From Arthrobacter hankyongi (GTDB lineage: Bacteria; Actinomycetota; Actinomycetes; Actinomycetales; Micrococcaceae), in NCBI RefSeq assembly GCF_022012395.1, contig NZ_JAKLTQ010000002.1:310001-374000 (forward strand): 64,000 bases of DNA, read 5' to 3'. Of this stretch, positions 45,986 through 54,042 are shown one piece after another; the first letter of the stretch is position 1; every line of letters starts with the position of its first letter. The position numbers and the translations under genes are program-made. The notes below the pieces were generated by a model. The model did not search any database, was not told the DNA's origin, and saw nothing but the letters and a program-made list of their open reading frames with translations.

Positions 45986-47212
45986 TTACTTGGAGAGATA
46001 AGACAGTGCCGCCACGACCTGTGCCTGGGTGGCCGTCCCAAGCGTCGGGTCGATGGCCGGCGCGAAGAACGGCGAGTGGTTGGCCGGAATGTCCTGCGAC
46101 ACGGTGCCGTTTTCGACGGCGCGGCGGTAGGCCTCGGGCGGGACCGACCCCACGATCCAGTAGGTGTACGGGACTCCGAAGGCCGCCGGGATCCGGCTGA
46201 AGTCCTCCGAGGCGGTGACCGGGTCCGCGTGGAACACTGCATCCGCCCCGAAATGCTCCGTGAACGCCGCCGTGACCCGCTGCGTGGTGTCCGCGTCGTT
46301 GCTGGTGAGCGGGAACTGGTCGTAGTACTCGAACTCGGGTTCCCGGGGCGAACCAGCGGCCGCACATTCGCCCTTCACGATCCGCTCGATGGACGCCATG
46401 ATCCGTTTCCGCAGCGCCTCGTCGTAGGTGCGCAGGTTCAGCAGCAGTTCCGCCCGGTCCGGGATGATGTTCGACTTCGTCCCGGCGTTGGAGGCGCCGA
46501 CGGTGACGACGGCGAATTCACCCGGCTGGGTCTCGCGCGAGACGATCGTCTGCAGCCGCAGCACGATCGAGGCGGCCAGCACCACCGGGTCCACCGCAAG
46601 GTGCGGCATCGAGCCGTGGGCGCCGCGGCCGAAAACGGTGATCTTGAGCGAATCCCCCGCGGAGAGCACGGGCCCCGCCGTGGTGCCGATCATGCCGGCT
46701 TCCTTCGGCATGACGTGCTGGGCGAAGGCCACGTCCGGGCGCGGCACCTTGTCCGCCAGCCCGTCGTCGACCATCGCCCGGGAGCCGGCCGCCGTCTCTT
46801 CGGCCGGCTGGAACAGCGCCACGTAGGTGCCGGACCAGGCGTCCCGGCCGCCGGCCATCAGCTTCGCGGCACCCAGCAGGGAGACGATGTGCATGTCGTG
46901 GCCGCAGGCATGCATGACGCCCTCCACCGTGGAGGCATAGTCGAGTCCGGTGGCCTCCGTGACCGGCAGGGCATCGGTATCCGCCCGCGCCAGCACAGTG
47001 CTGCCGGGCCCGTTGGCCAGCACGCCGACGACGCCGGTGCCGCCGATGCGCTGCACGTTGTAGCCGAAGCCGGACAGCTCCTGTTCGATGCGCCCGGCGG
47101 TGCGCTCCTCCTGCAGGCTCAGTTCGGGATGCCGGTGTAGGTCCTTGTACAGTTCGCGCTGCCAGACCAGTTCCTGGTCCAGGCTGCCAAGGACGCTCTT
47201 CGCATTCGCCAT
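45986..47212 (-). CDS. M20-family amidohydrolase (aminoacylase/hippurate hydrolase type)
   Basis: 408 residues. Zinc/manganese ligands in RADTDALPV, HACGHDMHI and LFQPAEE (catalytic Glu pair); a dimerisation domain carries FGRGAHGSMPHLAVDPV, the His that contacts substrate; ASEDFSRIP is the last metal segment. The family cleaves N-acyl amino acids, hippurate or indole-acetyl amino acids. ATG 47212 follows AAGG at nine bases; the frame extends upstream but without homologous content. It lies between an oxidase gene and an MFS gene on one strand. Confidence 0.87.
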   Translation of the reverse strand: MANAKSVLGSLDQELVWQRELYKDLHRHPELSLQEERTAGRIEQELSGFGYNVQRIGGTGVVGVLANGPGSTVLARADTDALPVTEATGLDYASTVEGVMHACGHDMHIVSLLGAAKLMAGGRDAWSGTYVALFQPAEETAAGSRAMVDDGLADKVPRPDVAFAQHVMPKEAGMIGTTAGPVLSAGDSLKITVFGRGAHGSMPHLAVDPVVLAASIVLRLQTIVSRETQPGEFAVVTVGASNAGTKSNIIPDRAELLLNLRTYDEALRKRIMASIERIVKGECAAAGSPREPEFEYYDQFPLTSNDADTTQRVTAAFTEHFGADAVFHADPVTASEDFSRIPAAFGVPYTYWIVGSVPPEAYRRAVENGTVSQDIPANHSPFFAPAIDPTLGTATQAQVVAALSYLSK

Positions 47213-47324
47213 AGTCAGGCCTTCCAGCTGCGTCGCACGCGGAAGGCACGGTGCGCGCGGCTTCCGGAGGCACGGTCTAGTCCCACGGTAGGCTTCCGGC
47301 CGCGCGGCGTCTACGTTTTGGCCG

Positions 47325-48497
47325 TCAGCCCAGCCGGAACACCGGGACGAAGTCCGGATCCGTGATCGCAGGACGCAGTAGGCTGAACGGCTCAATGTCG
47401 TGCTCCGTGCTGCCCGTCAGCATCAGGTCCGCGAGGATCTGCCCGATCAGGCTGGCGAACTTGCCCGCATGCCCGGCCCCGTTGAACACCGCCACATTCG
47501 GGTGCTCCGGCAGGGTGTCCAGCACGAACTCGCGGTCCGCGGCCATGTCGTAGACACAGGTCTTGTTCGCCAGCGCGGGCCCGGCGGCCCCCGGCAGGTG
47601 CCGCTCCAGGAAGCCTCGCAGGACCGCCGCCTCGGTCTCGTCGCCGTCGAACACCCGGTCCTCGCTGGCGATGAACCGCCCGCGCATGTCCCGGGCCAGC
47701 TTCACGCCGGCCTCTCCATACACCGGGAAGCCGTAGAGCACCTCGGTATCGTGGTAGATCCAGATCGGGAACTTCTCCGGGGTGAACTCGGCCAGCCGGC
47801 GCGAGGCGAAATAGCTGACCTGCTCCTGGGACAGCGTCAAGTTGAAGTCCAGACCCAGGTCCAGCATCAGCTCGCCCAGCCAGGAGGCCGCGGCGACAAC
47901 CAAATGGTCGGCGGTGAAACGGCCGGCCGACGTCGCGACTTCCACGGTGCCCTCGCCGAGCGACACCGACTCCACCTTGGTGCGCGGCAGGAAATCGACG
48001 CCGCGGGCCAGCGCCAGCGAAGTATGGGCCGAGACCGACTTGCGGATGTCCAGCAGGCCGCCCTCGGCCTGGAACATGCCGGTTACGTCGTCGTCGATCC
48101 GCCACTGCGGCCACGCCTCGCGGATCTGCTCCGCGGTCAGCCTCTCGTAGGGGATGCCGACGGCGTCCATCGCCGCCTGGTAGCCGGCCAGCTCGGCCGC
48201 ACCCTTGCCCGGGGTGGCCAGGTCCAGCCCGCCGGTGGTGGTCACCAGCTTCAGCCCGGACTCGGACTCGACCTGCTTCCACACCTCGAACATGGCACGC
48301 GTCAGCTTCGTGTAGGCGGTGCTGTGGTACGCATGCCGGATGATCCGCGAGTGGTCCCCGGACGAGCCGAGGGTGTTGACCAGGTCGTATTGCTCCAGCA
48401 TCAGCACGCGCTCGGCACCCCGGGCGGCCAGCCAGTACGCGGCGGCCGAGCCGATGGCTCCGGCGCCGATGACAATGTGCGAATAGCCGCGGGGCAT
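47325..48497 (-). CDS. FAD-dependent amine oxidase, sarcosine oxidase/SolA-like
   Basis: 390 residues, the length of monomeric sarcosine oxidase and N-methyltryptophan oxidase. FAD motif VIGAGAIGSAAAYWLA at residues 9-24; SSGDHSRIIRHAYH follows as in MSOX; Cys314 in KTCVYDMAADREFVLD stands where MSOX holds FAD covalently; AVFNGAGHAGKFAS closes the site. It oxidises N-methyl or secondary amino acids to the amino acid, formaldehyde and H2O2 (family). ATG 48497 has GGAGGAG five bases before it. It may be co-transcribed with the M20 and MFS genes 112 bp downstream. Confidence 0.87.
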   Translation of the reverse strand: MPRGYSHIVIGAGAIGSAAAYWLAARGAERVLMLEQYDLVNTLGSSGDHSRIIRHAYHSTAYTKLTRAMFEVWKQVESESGLKLVTTTGGLDLATPGKGAAELAGYQAAMDAVGIPYERLTAEQIREAWPQWRIDDDVTGMFQAEGGLLDIRKSVSAHTSLALARGVDFLPRTKVESVSLGEGTVEVATSAGRFTADHLVVAAASWLGELMLDLGLDFNLTLSQEQVSYFASRRLAEFTPEKFPIWIYHDTEVLYGFPVYGEAGVKLARDMRGRFIASEDRVFDGDETEAAVLRGFLERHLPGAAGPALANKTCVYDMAADREFVLDTLPEHPNVAVFNGAGHAGKFASLIGQILADLMLTGSTEHDIEPFSLLRPAITDPDFVPVFRLG

Positions 48498-49028
48498 GGG
48501 ACTCCTCCGGTCGATGTGGTCCATCCATTGTCGCGGCATCGGGTGCCAGCCGAAACCTAGGCAGCAGCAACCGGAAACATCGTCGACGGCGGTGCACCGT
48601 CTTTGGTGCCGGTGCTCCATCTTCCTTGAGCGTGCCAGGGCCGAGGAAGATCACGTCGATGTCCGGCAAAGTAGTCTCATCAAATACCTGATGCACACTC
48701 TTGATCACTTGCGCTGAATCATCCGGATAGGACGGTTCGCCCCGGCATCGGTGTGCTGGTGACCAGCCATCGCTTCCCGGGGGTGGCCCAGGTCATTTCG
48801 GCGGTCATGTTCGCCGGCGGAGTTGCTATAGGAAACCCTCCTCCGAGGAGCCGGGGCATGGGACCCGAGTTCGCGGCGCTGTTCGCCGTCCTGGCTGAGC
48901 CTGGGTGCGTCGCCGTACTTCCGGGGCAGGCCCACGGCTGCTGTGCCGCATGGAGATCAACCGGGGCGATGGTCCCCGTAAAGTACGACGAGATCATCGT
49001 TACCCATTAGCTCCGAAGGACTGCCGAC
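48498..49028. other. 531-bp region without an intact gene; possible coding remnant
   Basis: The region between the divergent oxidase and LysR genes is far longer than a promoter region needs. One minus-strand frame (about 48755 down to 48585) reads naturally, including SYPDDSAQVIKSVHQVFDE and, further on, IDVIFLGPGTLKEDGAPAPK, and lacks a start signal; I cannot name the family. Other frames overlapping it look like noise. It is probably the debris of a lost gene plus the LysR and oxidase promoters. Confidence 0.35.
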
Positions 49029-49934
49029 ATGGATTTCCGCCAACTTGAGTACTTTAAAGCCGTGGTCGAGGCCGGATCGGTCTCGCAGGCTGCGAAGAAC
49101 CTCAGCATGACCCAGCCGCCCGTGAGCCTCGCGATTGCGAAGCTGGAACGCGAGCTGGGCGTCCGGCTGCTGGACCGGACCGCGAAGGGCGTCCATCCCA
49201 CGAATGCGGGCCTGTACCTGCTGGCCAACGGCGGCCGGCTGGTGGCCGATCGGGACCGGCTGGTGGGCACGCTGTCCATGATGGGTGAGGGCGTGGTCGG
49301 CGACCTGCGCATCGGCGTCGAGCCGATGGTGGTCAACGAGGTGGTCGCTGATGTCCTGGCCGAGTTTATCGAGCAGACGCCGCGCGTGCGCGTGAGCCTG
49401 ACCGACGCCGCCCCCGATGCCATCCTGCGCGGGCTCCGGGTCGGCGAGCTGGATATGGCCTGCGTCCCGTTCAGGCCGGATGAGTTCGCCGATTTCGTGT
49501 CCGATATCTGCGAATGGCAGACCATCGTGAAAATCGATGTGAAGCTCGCGGTTCCCCGCTGGCGGGCCCGGGAATACCACCCGGGCGGCCGGGGCTGGGG
49601 TCGGTGGATTCTGCCGTACCGGCTGGCAGCATTCCAAGGCATGCCGGAAGCGGTGGAGGGGGCCCTGTCCGATGACAAATCCTTCGAGGTCCTCGAAGTC
49701 TCCACGCCGCAGACCGCCCTGCCCTTCGTGGCGGCCGGCCTTGGCGTCGCGCCGGTAACGCAGCGCATCGCGGAGAAGTATGAAGCGGTGGCGCTCGTGG
49801 ATGCGCCCCAATGGCTGGAACCGATGCAGGCGACGCTGCTCTGGCGGCGGGGAGCCGAAATCACCCCGGTAATGCAACGGTGGCTGGACGTCACCCGGAA
49901 GGTCGGAGCGCGCCGCCAGGCGCAGGAAATGTGA
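49029..49934 (+). CDS. LysR-family transcriptional regulator
   Basis: 301 residues. N-terminal winged HTH (MDFRQLEYFKAVVEAGSVSQAAKNLSMTQPPVSLAIAKLERELGVRLLDR) and a periplasmic-binding-like effector domain. LysR proteins activate divergent or nearby catabolic genes upon binding a pathway metabolite. It stands between the leftward oxidase-M20-MFS unit and the rightward hydroxylase operon and could govern either or both. Start ATG 49029 follows GAAGGA. Confidence 0.9.
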   Translation: MDFRQLEYFKAVVEAGSVSQAAKNLSMTQPPVSLAIAKLERELGVRLLDRTAKGVHPTNAGLYLLANGGRLVADRDRLVGTLSMMGEGVVGDLRIGVEPMVVNEVVADVLAEFIEQTPRVRVSLTDAAPDAILRGLRVGELDMACVPFRPDEFADFVSDICEWQTIVKIDVKLAVPRWRAREYHPGGRGWGRWILPYRLAAFQGMPEAVEGALSDDKSFEVLEVSTPQTALPFVAAGLGVAPVTQRIAEKYEAVALVDAPQWLEPMQATLLWRRGAEITPVMQRWLDVTRKVGARRQAQEM

Positions 49935-50292
49935 CCAGAGCCATATAGAAAACTTTTCCCCCTTTAATCTCGGCGAATATAGCAAAGCCTGAAAGACGTC
50001 AAACCAAATCTCAAATAGTGGACGCTTTTAATTGTGATATACATCACATAAAACGGGTCATATCTGAGGGTGTGGAAGGCCGCCCGATTTCGGATATAAC
50101 GCCTAGCCAGCCTGTCTTTTTCGCCCTTCCGTGAAGCCTCTGGGTGGGCTTCAATTTATGGTCCCGGCCCGCCCGGACCGATGTGAGATCCCTCTTGCCC
50201 TGTCGACCAGTTGCCTGGGTCACACCCCTGTGTAAATGTCATCGGCAGCCGGAGCCAGCACGACGCCGGCAGCGAAGAAAGGATCTCCAGCA
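49935..50292. other. AT-rich control region of the hydroxylase operon
   Basis: 358 bp with no gene and with base composition much richer in A/T than the rest of the window (for example 49945-50080). It carries the CRP/GlxR-like palindrome at 50033-50048 and, at 50092-50100, GGATATAAC, a possible -10 box. LysR binding sites (T-N11-A) are too degenerate to place. A 5' leader of about 150 bases precedes the first gene. Confidence 0.5.
50033..50048. promoter_or_regulatory. CRP/GlxR-type binding site
   Basis: TGTGA-TATACA-TCACA, a perfect match to the CRP palindrome TGTGA-N6-TCACA and to the GlxR form with central TA. It lies 245 bp before the first gene of the catabolic operon, pointing to cAMP-dependent global carbon control in addition to LysR. 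Confidence 0.6.
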
Positions 50293-51858
50293 ATGAGCGT
50301 GATGAGCGCGGAGCGGTCAGAAGACACCGTGGCGAACAAGGACTACATCCCCTTCACCGGCCAGGAATACCTCGACAGCCTCAACGACGGCCGCGAGGTG
50401 TGGATCTACGGGGAGCGGGTGGAAAACATCACCGAGCACCCGGCCTTCCGGAACTCGGCCCGGATGATCGCCCGCATGTACGACGCGCTCCACGATCCGG
50501 CGCGCAAGGACATCCTGACCATCCCCACCGAGTGGGGCGGCTTCACCCACCGCTTCTACCGCGCCCCCGGCTCGGCCGAGGAACAGTTGGCCCAGCGCGA
50601 CGCCATCGCCGAGTGGCAGAAGATCGCCTGGGGCTGGATGGGCCGTTCGCCCGACTACAAGGGCTGCTTCCTGGGCACGCTGGGCGCCAACGCCGAGTTC
50701 TACCGCGGTTTCGAGGACAACGCGCGCAACTGGTACCGCAAGGCTCAGGAAAAGACCTGGTACGTCAACCATGCCATCATGAACCCGCCGGTGGACCGCG
50801 GCATGGGCGAAAATGCCGGCAAGGACGTCTTCGTCCGGGTCACCAAGGAAACCGATGAGGGCATTTACGTCACCGGCGCCAAGGTGGTGGCCACCGGCTC
50901 GGCCCTGACCCACTACACCTTCGTCGGCCACGTCGGCCAGGTGGCAGTCCAGGACCCGGCGTTCTCGCCGGTCTTCATCACCCCCACCAATGCCCCGGGC
51001 ATCAAGCTGATCTGCCGCACCTCGAACGAGTACCGCGCGGCCGTGCTGGGCAGCCCGTTCGACTACCCGCTCTCCAGTCGGCTGGACGAGAATGACGCGA
51101 TCCTGGTCATGGACAACGTGTTCGTCCCCTGGGAGAACGTTTTTATCCACAACGACCTGGAGCAGGCGAACCGGTACAACATCCACTCCGGCTACCTCGA
51201 GCGCGCCTCGCTGCACGGCTGCACCCGCTTCGCGGTCAAGATGGACTTCCTCGTCGGCATGCTGACCCGCGCCCTCGAGGTCACCGGCGCCCGCGAGTTC
51301 CACGGCGTCAAGTCCCAGCTCGGCGAGGTCATCGCCTGGCGCAACACCTTCTGGGCGCTCTCCGACGCCATGGCCAAGAGCGAGGTCCCGTGGAAGAACG
51401 GGATGATCCAGCCCGATCCGCAGTTCGCCGGCGCCTACCGGGTGATGAACCAGCTGGCCATGCCCAAGATCAAGAACATCATCGAGCAGGTGGTGGCCTC
51501 GGGCCTGATCTACCTGAACTCGCACGTGAATGACTTCAAGGCCTCCGAGATCCGCGGCTACCTGGACACCTACGTCCGCGGTACCGGCGGCATCGACGCC
51601 GAAGAACGCGTCAAGGTCATGAAGATGCTCTGGGACGCGATCGGCACCGAGTTCGGCTCCCGCCACGAGCTGTACGAGATCAACTACATCGGCAGCAACG
51701 ACGTCACCCGCCAGACCAACCTGTTCGGCGCGATGGGCAACGGCGTCCTGGACTACTGCAAGGGCTTCGCGCAGAGCGCGATGGACGAATACAACCTGGA
51801 CGGCTGGACCGTTCCGGACCTGGTGGGCCCGGAAGACGTCAGCGTTCTGAAGTCCTAA
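50293..51858 (+). CDS. 4-hydroxyphenylacetate 3-hydroxylase-family oxygenase (FADH2-dependent)
   Basis: 521 residues, HpaB/PvcC/HadA family with an acyl-CoA-dehydrogenase-like fold. Family marks: FTGQEYLDSLNDGREVWIYGERV at the start; NHAIMNPPVDR; VTGAKVVATGSALTHYTFVG; DYPLSSRLDENDAILVMDNVFVPWENVFI; ARQTNLF-like RQTNLFGAMGNG near the C terminus. These enzymes use reduced FAD from a separate reductase (here 57620) to hydroxylate a phenol ortho to its OH. The true substrate is not deducible; the following ring-cleavage gene implies a catechol-like product. ATG 50293 follows AAGGA by ten bases. Confidence 0.88.
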   Translation: MSVMSAERSEDTVANKDYIPFTGQEYLDSLNDGREVWIYGERVENITEHPAFRNSARMIARMYDALHDPARKDILTIPTEWGGFTHRFYRAPGSAEEQLAQRDAIAEWQKIAWGWMGRSPDYKGCFLGTLGANAEFYRGFEDNARNWYRKAQEKTWYVNHAIMNPPVDRGMGENAGKDVFVRVTKETDEGIYVTGAKVVATGSALTHYTFVGHVGQVAVQDPAFSPVFITPTNAPGIKLICRTSNEYRAAVLGSPFDYPLSSRLDENDAILVMDNVFVPWENVFIHNDLEQANRYNIHSGYLERASLHGCTRFAVKMDFLVGMLTRALEVTGAREFHGVKSQLGEVIAWRNTFWALSDAMAKSEVPWKNGMIQPDPQFAGAYRVMNQLAMPKIKNIIEQVVASGLIYLNSHVNDFKASEIRGYLDTYVRGTGGIDAEERVKVMKMLWDAIGTEFGSRHELYEINYIGSNDVTRQTNLFGAMGNGVLDYCKGFAQSAMDEYNLDGWTVPDLVGPEDVSVLKS

Positions 51859-51888
51859 CTCACTTTCGATCCAGCCACAGGAGGACTC

Positions 51889-52824
51889 ATGGCTACAGCA
51901 ATCGACGCCGCCCAGGTCACCTACGAAGCACCGGACCTCGAGCTCATGGAGAAATTCCTGACCGCCTTCGGCATGACCAAGGTGGAAGGCAGCGACGAGA
52001 ACACCCTGTACATGCGGGGAACCGGCACCCAGCACCACATCCACACGACCCGCAAGGCAGCCAAGCAGCGCTTCATCGGTGCGTCCATCGAGGTCGCCGC
52101 CCGGAAGGATCTCGACGAGCTGGCCGCGATGCCCGGATCGTCGCCTGTTCGTGAGGCCGTTGAGCCGGGCGGCGGCTTGGAGGTCGTCATGCACACCCCC
52201 GACGGCATCGAGATCAAGGCGATCTGGGGCCGGGAGAAGCCCGAGCCCCTCAAGGATCGCGAGCCGTTCGCTTTCAATAACATCAGGGACAAGAACCGCG
52301 TCAACGGCACGGTCCGCCAGGGCGTTGCCCCCTGCACGATCGCCCGCCTGGGGCACTTCGTGCTGCATGTCAGTGATCACGATGCGACGCTGGCGTGGTT
52401 GAAAGCGCGCTTCAACTTCCTGGACTCCGACTACTTCCTGCCCCCGGGCGAGGAGGGCCCGATTGTCGGTACCTTCCTCCGACTGGATCTGGGCGAGCAA
52501 CTGGTCGACCACCATTTCATGCTGGTCCTGCAGTCGGACTGGGTGGGCGTGCACCACGCTGCCTACGAGGTCACCGACCTGGATGCGGTGATGTCGTCCC
52601 ACGACTTCCTGCTCCAGGAAGGCTATACGCCGGATGTAGGCGTGGGCCGGCACCTGCTGGGCAGCCAGGTGTTCGACTACTGGAAGGACCCGTTCGGCTT
52701 CCGGATCGAGCACTACACCGACGGCGACGTCGTGGACGCCAGCCACCAGCCCGGCAAGTTCAACGGCACTGCCAGCGAAACCACGCAGTGGGGCAACCGG
52801 CCGCCGCTGGAGTTCTTCCAGTGA
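51889..52824 (+). CDS. Type I extradiol ring-cleavage dioxygenase
   Basis: 311 residues, two VOC domains as in catechol 2,3-dioxygenases. The Fe(II) facial triad is His156 (LGHFVLHV), His222 or His223 (GVHHAAYEV) and Glu274 (FRIEHYTDGD), all in the C-terminal domain as expected. The fold and length fit meta-cleavage of a catechol made by the upstream hydroxylase. AGGAGG sits directly before ATG 51889, suggesting strong expression. The stop codon overlaps the next start. Confidence 0.88.
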   Translation: MATAIDAAQVTYEAPDLELMEKFLTAFGMTKVEGSDENTLYMRGTGTQHHIHTTRKAAKQRFIGASIEVAARKDLDELAAMPGSSPVREAVEPGGGLEVVMHTPDGIEIKAIWGREKPEPLKDREPFAFNNIRDKNRVNGTVRQGVAPCTIARLGHFVLHVSDHDATLAWLKARFNFLDSDYFLPPGEEGPIVGTFLRLDLGEQLVDHHFMLVLQSDWVGVHHAAYEVTDLDAVMSSHDFLLQEGYTPDVGVGRHLLGSQVFDYWKDPFGFRIEHYTDGDVVDASHQPGKFNGTASETTQWGNRPPLEFFQ

Positions 52825-53579
52825 GCGCCGCCATCACAGAGCCGCTGGCCGCCACCGGGCTGGATCCGGCGGTCCGGGAGAAGCTGCTGAAGGTCGGCTC
52901 GGCCAACGTTGCCAACGTCCTGCTCAAGCGCGGCTTCCGGAACGTCATGATGCTGGGTGTGGCTCCGCTGTCCGCGGACCAGCCGCAGTTGGTGGGACCG
53001 GCCTACACGCTCCGGTTCATCCCGGCGCGCGAGGACCTGGACTCGATGGCCAATTACGGCCGCGGGGACAACAAGCACCGCCGCGCGATCGAGGAGTGCC
53101 CGGCCGGTTCCGTCCTGGTGATCGACGCCGGTGGTTCGCTGGCGGCGTCGTCCATGGGGGACATGATGGCCGCCCGCCTGAAGTACCGCGGCGTCAGCGG
53201 CGTGGTGACCGACGGCGGCTACCGCGACGCGGCGGCCATCCGCGGGACGGGCCTGCCCTGCTACCAGGTGCGCAACGCGCCGCCGGCCACCCCGATCGCC
53301 CTGCACCCGGTGGCCCTGGACGAGCCGGTCGGCTGCGCCGGCGTCGCTGTCTACCCGGGCGATGTGATCGTCGGCGACAGCGACGGCGTCGTGGTCATCC
53401 CGTGGCACCTGGCCACGGAAGTGGCGGACGAGGCGCTCGACGCCGTCGAGTACGAGGAGTTCGCCGCCCGGCATATCGCGAATGGCCGGTCCATCTTCGG
53501 GCTCTTCCCGGCCACGCCCCAAAGCCGCGCCGAATACGACGAATGGGTGGCCGCGGGCCGCCCGGAAGTGGAGTCATAG
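52821..53579 (+). CDS. RraA-fold aldolase (class II pyruvate aldolase type)
   Basis: 252 residues. RraA/HMG-aldolase fold: EECPAGSVLVIDAGG, then the D-X20-R-D motif (D in MGDMM and the RD of GGYRD), then YPGDVIVGDSDGVVVIP. The Asp 20 residues ahead of the RD pair marks the 4-hydroxy-4-methyl-2-oxoglutarate/4-carboxy-4-hydroxy-2-oxoadipate aldolases and is lacking in the RNase E inhibitor RraA, so C-C cleavage releasing pyruvate is likely. GTG 52821 overlaps the dioxygenase stop codon (GTGA), so translation is coupled. Confidence 0.83.
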   Translation: MSAAITEPLAATGLDPAVREKLLKVGSANVANVLLKRGFRNVMMLGVAPLSADQPQLVGPAYTLRFIPAREDLDSMANYGRGDNKHRRAIEECPAGSVLVIDAGGSLAASSMGDMMAARLKYRGVSGVVTDGGYRDAAAIRGTGLPCYQVRNAPPATPIALHPVALDEPVGCAGVAVYPGDVIVGDSDGVVVIPWHLATEVADEALDAVEYEEFAARHIANGRSIFGLFPATPQSRAEYDEWVAAGRPEVES

Positions 53580-54001
53580 TGAACGTCAACCCCGAACTGC
53601 TCAAGTCGCTGGAAATCCTCATCCACCAGGGGGACCTGAAGGAGGAGGAGTGGATCGACTACCCCGACTACGGGTTCCGGCAGTACTTCCTGTTCAAGAA
53701 CCCGGAGACCGGGGCCAGCATCGCGCTGCTGGACTACGAGAAGGGCGGGACCATCCCGACCAAGCACACGCATGCGTCCAACCAGTTCATGTACTGCCTC
53801 GAAGGCGACTACGAGTATACGGACTCGGGCCTGCGGCTGAAGCCGGGCTCCTTCTACATGAATCCGAAGGACCACCCGCACGGACCCACCGTGGCCCATG
53901 AGCGCAGCCTGCTGATCGAGATCTACGACGGTCCGCACTACTACGAGAAGCCCGAGTACCACACCGACGAGACCATCGGCGGGTTCCTCGCCAAGGACTG
54001 A
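53579..54001 (+). CDS. Single-domain cupin protein
   Basis: 140 residues. A beta-barrel cupin: motif 1 PTKHTHASNQFMYCLEGDYEY (two His and the Glu ligand set) and motif 2 LKPGSFYMNPKDHPHGPT (final His). This metal site is complete, so it can act as a dioxygenase, isomerase or sensor; ChrR- and dihydroxyacetophenone-dioxygenase-like proteins look similar. The GTG at 53579 overlaps the aldolase stop codon by one base, with GGAG just before. Its step in the pathway is not clear; isomerisation of a cleavage product is a guess. Confidence 0.8.
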   Translation: MNVNPELLKSLEILIHQGDLKEEEWIDYPDYGFRQYFLFKNPETGASIALLDYEKGGTIPTKHTHASNQFMYCLEGDYEYTDSGLRLKPGSFYMNPKDHPHGPTVAHERSLLIEIYDGPHYYEKPEYHTDETIGGFLAKD

Positions 54002-54042
54002 AGCGGCAGCCCGGCCTCGTTGCCACCGACCTGACGAAACGA

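Noticed and set aside
44507-47140. Open plus-strand frame of 877 codons
   Set aside because: Antisense to the MFS and M20 genes; composed of low-complexity His/Gln/Asp/Arg sequence and no motif.
50317-52746. Open minus-strand frame of 809 codons
   Set aside because: It is entirely antisense to the hydroxylase and dioxygenase genes, which have full family motifs and ribosome binding sites. Its Val/Asp/Gly-rich composition is the mirror of their codon pattern.
52395-52821. Longer start for the RraA-fold gene
   Set aside because: The extension overlaps the dioxygenase gene in another frame. The GTG at 52821 with its GTGA overlap begins exactly where the family's sequence starts.
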